Source: CAZTHM01 sp041946825 (GTDB lineage: Bacteria > Acidobacteriota > Terriglobia > UBA7540). Taken from it: a DNA stretch of 58,604 nt. The notes under the pieces are model-generated. The model saw only the letters and a program-made list of their open reading frames with translations, had not been told where the DNA came from and did no database searches. Made by a program: the position numbers and the translations under genes. The stretch is from positions 1 to 58,604 of the forward strand of contig JBHGBD010000030.1 in NCBI GenBank assembly GCA_041946825.1. The letters run 5' to 3'. This document shows positions 6,568 through 16,077 of the stretch, one piece after another (position 1 is the stretch's first letter; each line of letters starts with the position of its first letter).

Positions 6568-9309
6568 ATGTCCACACAAGGTCACGATTGGTGGCAAAAG
6601 GTCAGTCCGCACCTGGACCGGGCGCTGGAGATGAGTGGCGACGAGCGCAACGCCTGGCTGGTGTCGTTGCGTGAAACGGATCCTAATCTGGCCGCGCAAC
6701 TCGCGACGCTTCTCGAGGAGCACGGCGTCTTGGTTGAGGAACGCTTCATGGATCAGAGCCCGCTGCCCGCCTCGTTTGGAACTGGCTTGGTGGGTGAAAT
6801 TCTTGGCCCATACAAGCTGGTCTCGCCGATTGGCGAGGGCGGGATGGGAAGCGTGTGGCTCGCCGAGCGCAGCGACGGGCGGTTCGAGCGCCGGGTGGCG
6901 GCGAAGCTGTTACGGGCGCCGCTGGTCGGGCGTGAGCGCGGAGAACGCTTCAAGCGCGAGGGGGCCATCCTGGCGCGTCTCGCGCACCCTCACATCGCGC
7001 AACTTCTCGATGCGGGAGTATCGGGGCTTGGCCAGCCTTATATCATTCTCGAGTATGTCGAGGGCCGCAATGTCGTGACTCACTGTGACGGTCGCCAGCT
7101 CGATGTCGAGGCACGCCTGCGGCTGTTCCTCGACGCGCTGGCGGCCGTGGCGCACGCCCACGCGAATCTTATCGTGCACCGTGATATCAAACCGCCGAAC
7201 GTGCTCGTAAGCGCAGATGGGCAGGTGAAGCTGGTGGACTTCGGCATCGCCAAGCTGCTCGAGGACGAGGGCGGGGAGAAAACCCAACTGACGCGCGAAG
7301 GCGCCGGGGCGCTAACCCCACAATACGCCGCGCCGGAGCAAATCACTGGGGAGCCGATCACCACCGCCACCGACGTGTATGCGTGTGGAGTGCTTCTTTA
7401 TGAACTTTTGACAGGACTGCACCCGGTCGGACGCGGCCCGCACTCCACAGCGGAGTTGGTCAAAGCAATCGTGGAGCAGGATCCACCGCGCATGTCGGAA
7501 GCCGTGGAAAAGGCCAAGGAGGACGTGGCTGCGGCAGCGAAACGTTCGACGACGCCGGACAAACTCCACCGGGCTCTGCGCGGAGATTTGGACACCATCG
7601 TGGCCCGGGCCCTCAAGAAGAATCCTGCCGAGCGTTACGTCTCGGCGGCGGGGTTTGCGGATGACCTGCGCAGATACCTCGGCCACCTGCCCATCACTGC
7701 CCGGCGAGACACTTCCGCTTATCGCGCCGCCAAGTTTGTGCGCCGAAATCGTTTGGCAGTGGCCCTTGCATCACTGGCTTTAATTGCGTCTGTGGCAGGT
7801 GTAATCGGAACCTTGATCCAAGCCCGCAGGGCCCGCGCCGAGCGCGATTTTGCGCTCCGACAGGTTGCCCATGCCCAGGCCATCAGCGAGTTCGATCAGT
7901 TCCTCCTCTCGGATGCTGCGCCTTTGGGCAGGCCTTTCACTGTTAACGATCTTCTTGGGCGTGCGGAGCAGATTCTTGCACGTCAGCGTGGCGCGGATGC
8001 CGACCGCGTGGCGCTTTTGGTTTCAATCGGCAGCCAATATTCGACTCAGGACGAGGCGGCCAAAGCCCGCCGAGTCCTTGAAGATGCCTACAAACTTTCT
8101 CGAGGCCTCTCCGAACACTCCATCCGCGCGGAGGCTTCCTGCGCTCTGGCATCCTCGCTCGCCTATGATGGCGAATTACCTCGCGCGGAAGAGTTATTCC
8201 AGGAAGGGCTCGGTGGCCTTCCGGATCAGCCCCAGTTCGCACTTAACCGGGAGTTTTGTTATCTGCGTGGCAGTGAGGTGGCGCGCGAGCGGGGCGACAC
8301 CGAGGAGGGAATTCGGCGCGCACGAGCCGCCTTCGAGGTTCTCCGGCAATCGCCGTTTCGATTCGAGACTGAGGAACTACATGCTTCGATGGACTTGGCG
8401 GAAGCGTACCGAGTCGCGGGGCGAAATCGAGAGGCCGTTTCCGCGTTCGAACAAGCGGCCAAAGTTCTTTCCGCATTGGGCCGCGATGAGACGGCAACCG
8501 CCGAAGTCTTGTTCAACAACTGGGCGTACGCACTCGACCAACTGGGACATCCAAGAGAAGCTGAGAGAATCTACCGGCGCGCAATCGACATCAGCCGTAC
8601 GAGCACGGGGGAGGAAACCACTTCTCCTATGCTCCTCAATAACTATGCCAAAGTACTGCGTAATCTTGGCCGTCTTGATGGGGCGGCCGATTATGCCGAA
8701 CGCGCTTACCTTCGAGCCAAGCAGGCAGGTCATGAGGTGGCGCTCAATCAATCGTTGCTGGCAAGGGCAGGTATCTACACCGAGCAGCACGATTACACCC
8801 GTGCGGAGGCGATGTTAAAAGAGGTTGGACCCCGGCTTCGCCGAGCCTTGCCGTCCGGCCACTACGCATTCGCTTCGCTGACTTCCGAGGAATCATTGGT
8901 GGCGTCGGGGCGAGGCAACCTTCCCATGGCTCTGAAGCTGGCGAACCGTGCCGTGGACATTGACGAAGCAGCGATTAAAGCAGGCGGACAGGGCACCGCT
9001 TTTCTACCACTGTTACTTGTGCGCCGGTCGGACATTGAGCTTCGCGCGGGTGAGATTGAGCCCGCGCTTGCCGACGCCAGCCGGGCGCTGGACCTTCTGC
9101 ATCAATCGGCACCGCCGCAAACGTTCACGAGCTCCTTGGGCCGTGCCTACCTGGCGCTCGGCAAAGCCCTTAAAGCTCAAGGCAAACTCGATCCGGCGCG
9201 GGCTGCTTTCCGGGCCGCCGCAGAGCAATATGAAAACACATTGGGTCCGGACCACCTTGATACCAGGACCGCCCGGCAACTGGCGGGACTGGATAGCCCC
9301 CAGGGCTGA
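6568..9309 (+). CDS. Transmembrane Ser/Thr protein kinase with TPR domain
   Basis: A 913-residue PknB-type kinase. The kinase domain (about 82-372) shows the glycine loop GEGGMGSVW (89-97), Lys113, HRD (204-206), Asn211, DFG (224-226) and APE (255-257), so it should be active. One hydrophobic segment (395-416) follows a basic stretch and anchors it in the membrane. The remaining 490 residues are helical tetratricopeptide-like repeats that would face outside. Residues 1-75 form a small helical domain seen before the kinase in this group. GAGGTAAGG precedes the ATG and overlaps the sigma factor stop. Kinase and sigma factor are probably co-transcribed and form a sensing pair; the signal is unknown. 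Confidence 0.93.
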   Translation: MSTQGHDWWQKVSPHLDRALEMSGDERNAWLVSLRETDPNLAAQLATLLEEHGVLVEERFMDQSPLPASFGTGLVGEILGPYKLVSPIGEGGMGSVWLAERSDGRFERRVAAKLLRAPLVGRERGERFKREGAILARLAHPHIAQLLDAGVSGLGQPYIILEYVEGRNVVTHCDGRQLDVEARLRLFLDALAAVAHAHANLIVHRDIKPPNVLVSADGQVKLVDFGIAKLLEDEGGEKTQLTREGAGALTPQYAAPEQITGEPITTATDVYACGVLLYELLTGLHPVGRGPHSTAELVKAIVEQDPPRMSEAVEKAKEDVAAAAKRSTTPDKLHRALRGDLDTIVARALKKNPAERYVSAAGFADDLRRYLGHLPITARRDTSAYRAAKFVRRNRLAVALASLALIASVAGVIGTLIQARRARAERDFALRQVAHAQAISEFDQFLLSDAAPLGRPFTVNDLLGRAEQILARQRGADADRVALLVSIGSQYSTQDEAAKARRVLEDAYKLSRGLSEHSIRAEASCALASSLAYDGELPRAEELFQEGLGGLPDQPQFALNREFCYLRGSEVARERGDTEEGIRRARAAFEVLRQSPFRFETEELHASMDLAEAYRVAGRNREAVSAFEQAAKVLSALGRDETATAEVLFNNWAYALDQLGHPREAERIYRRAIDISRTSTGEETTSPMLLNNYAKVLRNLGRLDGAADYAERAYLRAKQAGHEVALNQSLLARAGIYTEQHDYTRAEAMLKEVGPRLRRALPSGHYAFASLTSEESLVASGRGNLPMALKLANRAVDIDEAAIKAGGQGTAFLPLLLVRRSDIELRAGEIEPALADASRALDLLHQSAPPQTFTSSLGRAYLALGKALKAQGKLDPARAAFRAAAEQYENTLGPDHLDTRTARQLAGLDSPQG

Positions 9310-9440
9310 AAACCTCGTCTCCGACTGCCATAAGACTCCAGCCGGTCTGTCGTCTTTTCCTTGCCATTTTCGATATACAGGTTGAGGGGCGAATACCCGA
9401 TCAAAAGTAAGGATTGGAAAACGTGGTTGGAGACAATTGT

Positions 9441-10964
9441 ATGGAAACTGGCTCTGGCGTGAAAAGAAATTCAAGGCATGAAAGATCCTCCTCGATTGCT
9501 CGTGTGCGGCGGGCAGTTATTGGACTCAGTCTGTTGGCCGTCTGTGGCATTCTCCTGGTGGGCGCAGGCCGGATGCTCGGCGTTGCCCCGAGCCTGCAAC
9601 TATTTCCGGATTCCTCGGGGTACCTGGGAACTCTTTCGACCACGGGGTCCATCGACACGACCAATCCTTTCTTCCAAAGCCTCGGAACGAACGGGCGCGC
9701 CTGCGTTACGTGCCACATGCCAGGCGACGCCTGGAGCGTCACCCCCACTCATATCCAGCAGCGTTTCACGGCCAGCAATGGATCCGACCCCATATTCAGG
9801 CCGGTCGATGGGTCGGTCTGCACAGATGCGGCAGGAGTCAACAGCGTTCCTCCTGCCACCTCGGCGTACAGCTTGCTCCTCAAGAAGGGTTTGTTTCGCA
9901 TTTCTTTGCCGTTGCCCTCCAACGCGCAATTCACGGTCAAAGTCGTTTCGGACCCCTACGGGTGCGCGATGACGACCGATTCGACAGGGAAAGTGTCGCT
10001 CTCCATGTATCGTCGCCCGCTGCCAGCCACCAACCTGGGCTTCTTAAGCACCGTGATGTTCGATGGTCGGGAAACCCTGAAGCCGCTCAACGATCCCTCC
10101 ACGTTCCGATCCAATCTCATTTTCGATCTCAGTCACCAGGCGTTGGATGCCACCCTGGGGCATGCTCAGGCCGCCAAGGCACCCACCGCCAGCCAGCTCC
10201 AGGAGATCGTGGACTTTGAACTCACGACCTTTACCGCCCAGCAGGTGGATAGCGCGGCAGGAAATCTGACCTCGCAAAACAGCCGAGGAGGTCCGCTGTA
10301 TCTGTCGACCTTACCGTACTACCCCGGTATCAATGACCCCCTGGGGGGAAACCCGACCGGTGCTGCTTTCAACCCCGACGCCTTCACTCTCTTCTCTGCC
10401 TGGCAGAGTTTGCAGAGTAGCAACCCTTACACGGCGGCACGAGAGTCGGTAGCGAGAGGGGAGGCGATTTTCGACTCAGCGCCTTTGACTATTCAGGATG
10501 TGAAGGGGCTCAACGACGCGTTGGGCGTGGCGACGATCACGGGAACCTGCTCAACCTGTCACGACACCCCGGGCGTCGGCGATCATTCGCTGCCGCTTCC
10601 GCTCGACATAGGCATCAGCGGCGTTCCCCGCAGCAAACGTGACCCCTTGTTGGATGCGCTCGCCGAGCTGAATCGGCCCTCCCTCCCCGTCTACGCGGTG
10701 ACCTGCTCAACCAAGCTGGGTGGCCCCTCCAATTTCACTGTTCAGACCACTGACCCCGGCCGGGCGATGATTTCCGGGCTCTGCGCAGACATCGGAAAAG
10801 TGAAGGGCCCGATCCTGCGTGGCCTGGCAGCGCGAGCACCTTACTTTCACGACGGTGCCGCGGACTCGCTTAACCAAGTGGTCAGCTTCTATAACGAGCG
10901 CTTCCAAATGGGATTGACCGCCAACGAGATGGCGGACTTGGTGGCATTTTTGAGGTCGCTTTGA
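9441..10964 (+). CDS. Diheme cytochrome c peroxidase-like protein
   Basis: About 507 residues with an N-terminal membrane segment (about 26-43) and two heme c motifs, CVTCH (about 89-93) and CSTCH (about 370-374). The C-terminus (LRGLAARAPYFHDGAADSL, then FYNERFQMGL) is typical of the second domain of bacterial diheme peroxidases and MauG relatives. It is probably periplasmic, anchored, and involved in peroxide reduction or electron transfer. ATG 9441 follows GGAG by eight bases; the TTG at 9414 and GTG at 9423 are less likely. It stands alone and converges on the next gene. The 250-base gap after it holds the hairpins listed next. Confidence 0.85.
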   Translation: METGSGVKRNSRHERSSSIARVRRAVIGLSLLAVCGILLVGAGRMLGVAPSLQLFPDSSGYLGTLSTTGSIDTTNPFFQSLGTNGRACVTCHMPGDAWSVTPTHIQQRFTASNGSDPIFRPVDGSVCTDAAGVNSVPPATSAYSLLLKKGLFRISLPLPSNAQFTVKVVSDPYGCAMTTDSTGKVSLSMYRRPLPATNLGFLSTVMFDGRETLKPLNDPSTFRSNLIFDLSHQALDATLGHAQAAKAPTASQLQEIVDFELTTFTAQQVDSAAGNLTSQNSRGGPLYLSTLPYYPGINDPLGGNPTGAAFNPDAFTLFSAWQSLQSSNPYTAARESVARGEAIFDSAPLTIQDVKGLNDALGVATITGTCSTCHDTPGVGDHSLPLPLDIGISGVPRSKRDPLLDALAELNRPSLPVYAVTCSTKLGGPSNFTVQTTDPGRAMISGLCADIGKVKGPILRGLAARAPYFHDGAADSLNQVVSFYNERFQMGLTANEMADLVAFLRSL

Positions 10965-11158
10965 ATATCGTGACCTTCCCGAGTTTTTCTGCCACTCGGA
11001 GTCAGCGAGTTTACATCACTGAGCGGTGGGGCTTTTTTGTATCACTTTTGGTGTGATCTTTTGGCAATCTAAAAGGCCCGTTTTTTTGTACCAATTCCAG
11101 GGCGAGTTTTCGGCTGGTTGACCCGCCCTCGAAAAGTGCACTAGGTGAAACCAGAGAA

Positions 11159-11187
11159 TGCGGGCCTTCAGGTTCCTCCTGCCCGCA
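11159..11187. terminator. Possible bidirectional terminator hairpin
   Basis: TGCGGGC (11159-11165) pairs with GCCCGCA (11181-11187) between two convergent genes, with a 15-nt loop that itself contains AGGTTCCT. No T tract follows on either strand, so termination is only suggested by location. A smaller hairpin, ACTCG/CGAGT, lies at 10994-11010. Confidence 0.35.
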
Positions 11188-11214
11188 TGGAATGCAGGTT
11201 TCCCAAACGTATGG

Positions 11215-12051
11215 CTACTTGTTCAAGTACTTCACAAAAACGACTTCGTTTTGCGCCTCGTTGTATAACAGCTCATCCGCCACGGCCTTCACCATCAGAA
11301 TTCCGAACCCGCCAGGGCGAAGCCCTTTCTGCTCGCGCGCTGTGATGTGCTCCCACGGTCGGTCAGGAGGATTTTCCAGGGCAGCGTGCTTCAAGCCCTC
11401 AAAGTGAAATCCGGTACCCGGATCGGCAATGCGATAGAGGAGCATCTTCCGCCCACGCAGATAGGAAATACGTACTTTCTGATTAGGGTCGAGTTTCCCG
11501 CCCCACTCGACCGCGTTGGCCAGCAGTTCCCGGAACGCAAAGCCCATCTGCTGACGCACCTGGGGGGATAAATCGGCTTCGAGATGGTCTACATATTCCG
11601 TGATGCGTGTGGCCATCTCCAGCGTGCAAGGCACCCGTAGTTCTACCCAGTTGGGTCGTGCCGACAGAACCTCGACGGGAGTCGATGCGGGTTCAGCAGA
11701 GAGTGCGCTGCCGACGGCCTCCAGCAAGGTGTCGGCATCGACAGGCTTCCGAATGTAGCGGCAGGCTTGCTCGCGCATCGACCTTAGAACTGTCTCCGAC
11801 GTCTCATCGCAGGTCAGGACGACGACTTTAGGCTCAGCTGCTTCTTTGCGAAGACGGGCCATCACTTCCAAACCGTTCAGGCGCGGCATCCAGATATCTA
11901 ACAACAGGAGGTCATACGGCTTTTGGCGCAACTTTTTCAGAGCCGCCAGTCCGTCAGTCGCGACACTGACCGCGTACCCTCCCGCCCTCAGGATCTCCCG
12001 AAGCATGTATCGCGTCGTTCTATCGTCTTCGGCGATCAAGATGCGCTTCAT
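11215..12051 (-). CDS. Response regulator fused to HATPase_c (anti-sigma-type) domain
   Basis: The 278-residue protein begins with a receiver domain (about 3-120; acidic pocket EDD at 8-10, phospho-acceptor Asp52 in LLLDIWMP, Thr in VVLTCDE and Lys in RKPVD). It continues into a GHKL-type ATPase (about 140-275) with N-box FRELLANAVEW and G-box GFGILMV. There is no HisKA dimerisation domain, so this is not a classical hybrid kinase; the ATPase resembles RsbW/SpoIIAB-type anti-sigma kinases. Phosphorylation of the receiver may therefore control a partner-switching module. A start at 12051 is chosen because GGAGGGA lies eight bases upstream on this strand. Confidence 0.88.
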   Translation of the reverse strand: MKRILIAEDDRTTRYMLREILRAGGYAVSVATDGLAALKKLRQKPYDLLLLDIWMPRLNGLEVMARLRKEAAEPKVVVLTCDETSETVLRSMREQACRYIRKPVDADTLLEAVGSALSAEPASTPVEVLSARPNWVELRVPCTLEMATRITEYVDHLEADLSPQVRQQMGFAFRELLANAVEWGGKLDPNQKVRISYLRGRKMLLYRIADPGTGFHFEGLKHAALENPPDRPWEHITAREQKGLRPGGFGILMVKAVADELLYNEAQNEVVFVKYLNK

Positions 12052-12585
12052 CGCGGCTCCCTCCATTAGAACCCAAGTCCTTCGCCTCGTCGCGACCTGG
12101 CCGGCGCCCATTGTCCTCCAACGCTCAGGCCTTTTCTACAGGTTACTGAGTTTCCCGCTGCTGAGCGCCGGCACGAGTGTGCCTCAGGAGTAGGAGAAAG
12201 ACCGACAACCAGGTGGCAGCATTTCCGACTGCAGAATCAGGCATCGGCTGATTGTGTATGACCCCCGGGCGCAGGAAGCTTAGGCTCCGATAGCAGGTCA
12301 TACGGGGATGATGTCACGTCCGAATGAGACCCGGAGTCAAATCCTGCGATGAAGTCAAAAGGACGAGCTGCGGAATCCATCTGTGAAGTCTGCCCGCACC
12401 GACGTGAGCAAGTTGCGACTGGCCGAAGGCGGGGGCTATTAGAACTTGAGACACAGGGGGCTTGACTCAGGCCATTTGAGAAACGGTCAGAGTCTCAAGA
12501 TCGAAAGGGACAAACTGGCCCAAGGAGCCTGTGATGGTGTATGCAAGTAGGAGATAAATGGGCCATGTCGACAAAGGAGGGTCCG
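12052..12585. other. Divergent intergenic region, 534 bases
   Basis: No convincing gene is seen. The region separates two divergent genes and must hold both promoters. The one clear structure is an 8-bp perfect inverted repeat, CTTGAGAC (12445-12452) with GTCTCAAG (12492-12499), upstream of the protease gene, which could be an operator. Confidence 0.4.
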
Positions 12586-13716
12586 ATGAAAGAGCGCAGG
12601 CCTGTAAGTTCGCTGGCTACTACTTGCGCGGTATTGATCTTTCTCGCCTGGCCGGCTTGGGGAGGCCAAAGAGAGGATTACGCTGAACGGGAACGGAAGG
12701 CGCCGCCAGGGATTCAGAAGAAGCTCGAAGACCTGCGGGCTCAAGTCAAATCCAAGAAGCTCAAATTCTCAGTGGGATATACCAAGGCAATGGACTACAG
12801 CCTGGAGCAGCTTGCCGGTGCGCGTCCTCCAAAGGACCTGCCCGAGCAAGCCCGCAAGCAGAACGCCCTGGCGCGCGAACTGCTCAAGCTCGACAGAGGA
12901 GAACGCGACAAATTTGCTAAGGGCAAGCCGGGCGCTTTGCCCGAACTGAATCTTTCTGCGCCGGATCCGGCTTCGCTCGCGTCGTTCGATTGGCGAATGC
13001 GCGGGAAAGTTACTCCGGTGCGCGATCAAGGTGCGTGCGGCAGTTGCTGGGCCTTCGGGACCGTCGGCACGTACGAGGGAAGTTATCGGATTCGGAACAA
13101 TGTCGACGTGGACGGGTCGGAACAATACATCGTTACCTGCTCCTTAGACGCGCTGGGGGCCCGCGTGGGGTCTTGCGCGGGAGGATGGTGGGCTTTTGAT
13201 CACCTCATCAATCAAGGCGATGCGACGGAGACCGACTTGCCTTACACGGCGACAGATGGTTCGAGCACAATGTGTGCGACGAATACGCCCTATCGAGGAA
13301 TTGCCTGGGGCTATGTCTCCTCTGAGGGCGGGCTACCGACGGTAGCGGAAATGAAGACGGCCCTGTGCACCTACGGTCCTTTGGCGGTTACAGTTCGAGT
13401 AACCTCGCTATTCCAGGCCTACACGGAAGGCGTTTTCGACGAGCGCGATCCCGGACCGATCAACCACGCCATTGTACTGATCGGCTGGGACGATGCCAAA
13501 GGAGCCTGGTTGATCAAGAACTCGTGGGGGACATCGTGGGGCGAAACTGGGGGCTATGGCACCGACAGAGGATTCATGTGGATTGCTTACGAAAGCAATG
13601 GAATCGGCACCGGGGCAGCGTGGGTGCAAGCGCTGAGTGAATTCTATTCAGCCTCCCCAGACCTCCAGAAGTTGCTTCCACGGGCCAAGCCGATGCCCGC
13701 GCCCCGTAAGCGGTGA
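12586..13716 (+). CDS. Secreted papain-family (C1A) cysteine protease
   Basis: A 376-residue protein with a signal peptide (about 1-27; ATTCAVLIFLAWPAWG), a charged helical pro-region (about 28-130) and a C1A domain. Catalytic residues are in place: Gln148, Cys154 in GSCWAF, His294 in NHAIVLIGW and Asn312 in KNSWG. The length fits a pre-pro-enzyme activated outside the cytoplasm. AAAGGAGG at 12573-12580 precedes ATG 12586 by five bases; the in-frame ATG at 12541 lacks this and would bury the signal peptide. It is monocistronic. Such proteases are scattered in bacteria and may serve predation, scavenging or interaction with other organisms. Confidence 0.93.
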   Translation: MKERRPVSSLATTCAVLIFLAWPAWGGQREDYAERERKAPPGIQKKLEDLRAQVKSKKLKFSVGYTKAMDYSLEQLAGARPPKDLPEQARKQNALARELLKLDRGERDKFAKGKPGALPELNLSAPDPASLASFDWRMRGKVTPVRDQGACGSCWAFGTVGTYEGSYRIRNNVDVDGSEQYIVTCSLDALGARVGSCAGGWWAFDHLINQGDATETDLPYTATDGSSTMCATNTPYRGIAWGYVSSEGGLPTVAEMKTALCTYGPLAVTVRVTSLFQAYTEGVFDERDPGPINHAIVLIGWDDAKGAWLIKNSWGTSWGETGGYGTDRGFMWIAYESNGIGTGAAWVQALSEFYSASPDLQKLLPRAKPMPAPRKR

Positions 13717-14037
13717 GGAGGACTTGTTGTCAACCGGCGCGTGAATTCTCACACAGTTAGTGTATCGGAAGCTCGGGAGCAGAAGAATACGGATGTTCAG
13801 ATATGGGCGGAACCAGATGGATCATCGACCTGTTCTGTAACGGGCGCTTTACGGCGAATGCGGGATTTGTGAGAACAGATCGTGTTTTTGGATTCCGTCT
13901 GAAGTGCCGGGTGTTAAGATTAGCCAACCGGTTTGGCAGCACTGTCGGCCATCATTATCGAGGTGAATCCCACCTTGACCAGCCGAAACTCATACGACCG
14001 CACATCGTGGAAACTCAATAACGGAGGAGATCGCACC
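13717..14037. other. Intergenic region, 321 bases
   Basis: No gene or strong structure is seen apart from the ribosome binding site of the next gene (CGGAGGAGA near 14022-14030). A 72-codon frame at 13803-14021 lacks a start context and family resemblance. Confidence 0.4.
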
Positions 14038-14373
14038 ATGCCAGGAAAATACGAAATCAAACGTGCCAAGAACCATGAGTATTACTTCAATTTGAAAGCC
14101 GCAAACGGAGAAACCATTCTTACCAGCGAGACCTACAAAGCCAAGGCCAGTGCCAAGAACGGCATCAAGTCGGTCATGACCAATTCCCCGCGGGAGGATC
14201 GTTACGAGCGCCGAGCCTCTCCCAGCGGGAAGTTCTTCTTCGTCCTGAAAGCCGCCAACCGCGAAGTCATCGGGCGCAGCGAGATGTATGAATCTGAGGC
14301 ATCGCGCGACAACGGGATCGAATCGGTGAAAACGAATGGACCAGCCGCCGATTTGATCGATATGGCCGCGTAG
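14038..14373 (+). CDS. DUF1508 (YegP-like) protein with two repeats
   Basis: The 111-residue protein consists of two copies of the DUF1508 motif: about 5-50 (YEIKRAKNHEYYFNLKAANG, then ILTSETYKAKASAKNGIKSV) and about 56-103 (a matching FFFVLKAANREVIGRSEMY, then EASRDNGIESV). These small cytoplasmic proteins are common and often stress-associated; the biochemical role is unknown. GGAGGAGA lies about eight bases before ATG 14038. It opens a run of small same-direction genes that each have a strong ribosome binding site. Confidence 0.9.
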   Translation: MPGKYEIKRAKNHEYYFNLKAANGETILTSETYKAKASAKNGIKSVMTNSPREDRYERRASPSGKFFFVLKAANREVIGRSEMYESEASRDNGIESVKTNGPAADLIDMAA

Positions 14374-14450
14374 TGGCGCGGCGGATCTCGAGGCGACCTC
14401 GCGATGTGGAAGGGCAGCAAGTGGAATCACGCTCACTCCAGGGAGGTCCT

Positions 14451-15230
14451 ATGAAAACCCCGCTGATTGCTATTCTGACTTTCCTCTCCATTACCGTAAC
14501 TGCTTCAGGCGACACACTCATCTTGTGGAACGGAACCCGATACGAAGGCACCGTGATAACCGCTTCCGGTATGAGCGGCGTGACACTCAAGGACCAAACC
14601 GGCGCTCGCCACCAGTTTGCGCTGAAGGATATCCGCTCCATCGAATTCACCGCTCCGGCAAACGTGACGGGCCGCGCAGCAACGCCTGCCATAGCAGCCA
14701 CGGTCGTCCGGACCGTTCCCAATGGCACGGAAATTTCCGTGCGTACAAACGAGGAGATTAGTTCCAAGACCGCAGCCGTCGACCAGAAGTTTTCAGCGCT
14801 CGTTGAGCAGGACGTCCTGGACGCTTCCGGAAATGTGGCGATACCGAAAGCGTCGGACGTCGCACTGGTGATTCGTAAGGCGACGGGCGGGAGCATGACA
14901 ACCACTTCCGACCTGGTTCTGGACATCGAGTCCTTGACGGTGGCCGGTACACGCTACGATGTCAGCACGGCGGATGTTGAGCAGGAAGGGCGGCAGGGGC
15001 TCGGCGCCAATAAGCGGACCGCCGAGATGGTCGGCGGCGGAGCGGCCATTGGCGCGTTGATCGGCGCCATCGCGGGCAAAGGAAAGGGCGCGGCGATCGG
15101 CGCCGCGGTGGGCGCGGCAGGCGGTGCCGGCGCGCAAGTGCTCACCAAAGGCAAGGAGGTGAGCGTCCCCGCCGAGACGATTTTGAAGTTCAAGATCGAT
15201 AAAGACTTGGTCTTGAACGCTACGAAGTAG
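14451..15230 (+). CDS. Secreted protein with glycine-zipper domain
   Basis: A 259-residue protein with an N-terminal signal peptide (MKTPLIAILTFLSITVTA). A short beta-barrel-like domain (about 22-60; LILWNGTRYEGTVITASG) resembles bacterial SH3/LSm-like domains. A glycine-zipper segment follows near 200-235 (GAAIGALIGAIAGKGKGAAI), typical of envelope proteins that insert into or bundle at membranes. GGGAGG precedes ATG 14451 by seven bases; the longer in-frame start at 14373 lacks a site. It probably acts in the envelope. No specific function is known. Confidence 0.78.
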   Translation: MKTPLIAILTFLSITVTASGDTLILWNGTRYEGTVITASGMSGVTLKDQTGARHQFALKDIRSIEFTAPANVTGRAATPAIAATVVRTVPNGTEISVRTNEEISSKTAAVDQKFSALVEQDVLDASGNVAIPKASDVALVIRKATGGSMTTTSDLVLDIESLTVAGTRYDVSTADVEQEGRQGLGANKRTAEMVGGGAAIGALIGAIAGKGKGAAIGAAVGAAGGAGAQVLTKGKEVSVPAETILKFKIDKDLVLNATK

Positions 15231-15256
15231 AGAAAGGCCCGGCCGTCTAACTTGTG

Positions 15257-15279
15257 GCGCCTGGAATCTTTTCAGGCGC
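15257..15279. repeat. Inverted repeat in intergenic region
   Basis: GCGCCTG (15257-15263) pairs with CAGGCGC (15273-15279) around a 9-nt loop, 27 bases after the glycine-zipper gene. There is no T tract, so it may be a weak or Rho-assisted terminator or an mRNA 3' structure. Confidence 0.4.
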
Positions 15280-15422
15280 GGGCAGGAGGCGGAGTTCTTG
15301 CGCGGCCTTCCTTCGCCTGAAGCGTCGAGAAGTGTATCTGGACAATTCGTGGGCGCCCTGTGGTGCGCTTCCTGTTCGTGCGTGGGATCGCGAGGAAACC
15401 GCGGGGAACCCGAGGAGGATTT

Positions 15423-15977
15423 ATGGATCTTTTGAGCATGGTATTGAACGCTGGTGGGGGAGACGGAGTCCGCCGGCTGGGCCAGAATTTCGGCCTGAAC
15501 GAGAATCAGACTTCATCTGCAATCGGCAGTCTCCTCCCGGCGCTTGGCCAAGGCCTGGCGCGGAATGCCACGAGCCCCGGCGGGCTCGAAAGCCTGATTG
15601 GCGCGTTGTCCTCAGGTGGGCATGAACGCTACATCGATGACCCTGAAGCCTTGGGGAGCGCGGACACGGTCCAGGATGGCAACGGCATTCTGGGTCACGT
15701 CCTGGGCAGCAAGGATGTCAGTCGCCAGGTCGCCAACAATGCGGCGGCACAAACCGGGATTGGGGCTGATGTACTCAAGAAGATGTTGCCGGTGGTTGCC
15801 ACCATGGCCATGGGGGCGTTGAGCAAGCAGCGCTCCAGCGCCGGCCCGCAGGCGCTCAGCGGGTCACCGGGATCGAGCGGGCTGATGGGGGTGCTGGGCC
15901 AGTTTCTCGGCAGCGGCCAGGGCGGCTCGTCGGCTGGGGACATCCTGGGCGGCATCGCCTCCCAGCTGTTCAAGTGA
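15423..15977 (+). CDS. DUF937 (YidB-like) protein
   Basis: A 184-residue protein with the DUF937 layout: an N-terminal helical part (MDLLSMVLNAGGGDGVRRLG), the conserved DGNGILGHVLG turn near 85-95, a Lys-rich MLPVVATMAMGALSK helix and a glycine/serine-rich C-terminal tail (GSGQGGSSAGDILGG). GAGGATTT precedes ATG 15423. YidB-type proteins are cytoplasmic and of unknown role. It belongs to the small-gene stress/envelope run. Confidence 0.85.
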   Translation: MDLLSMVLNAGGGDGVRRLGQNFGLNENQTSSAIGSLLPALGQGLARNATSPGGLESLIGALSSGGHERYIDDPEALGSADTVQDGNGILGHVLGSKDVSRQVANNAAAQTGIGADVLKKMLPVVATMAMGALSKQRSSAGPQALSGSPGSSGLMGVLGQFLGSGQGGSSAGDILGGIASQLFK

Positions 15978-16077
15978 TTGGCCCTCAGGTTACGGCAGGT
16001 TTTGCCACGATGGCTGCCACCCGGAGCGGGCAGGCGGCAATCGACCAGAAGGATGTGTCCTTATTCAAGGAGGACTT

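Noticed and set aside
5958..15257. Near-identical 20-base words at 5960-5980 and 15237-15257 (CCCGGCCGTC followed by AACTTG)
   Set aside because: Only two copies, short and in unrelated settings; could be chance in GC-rich DNA.
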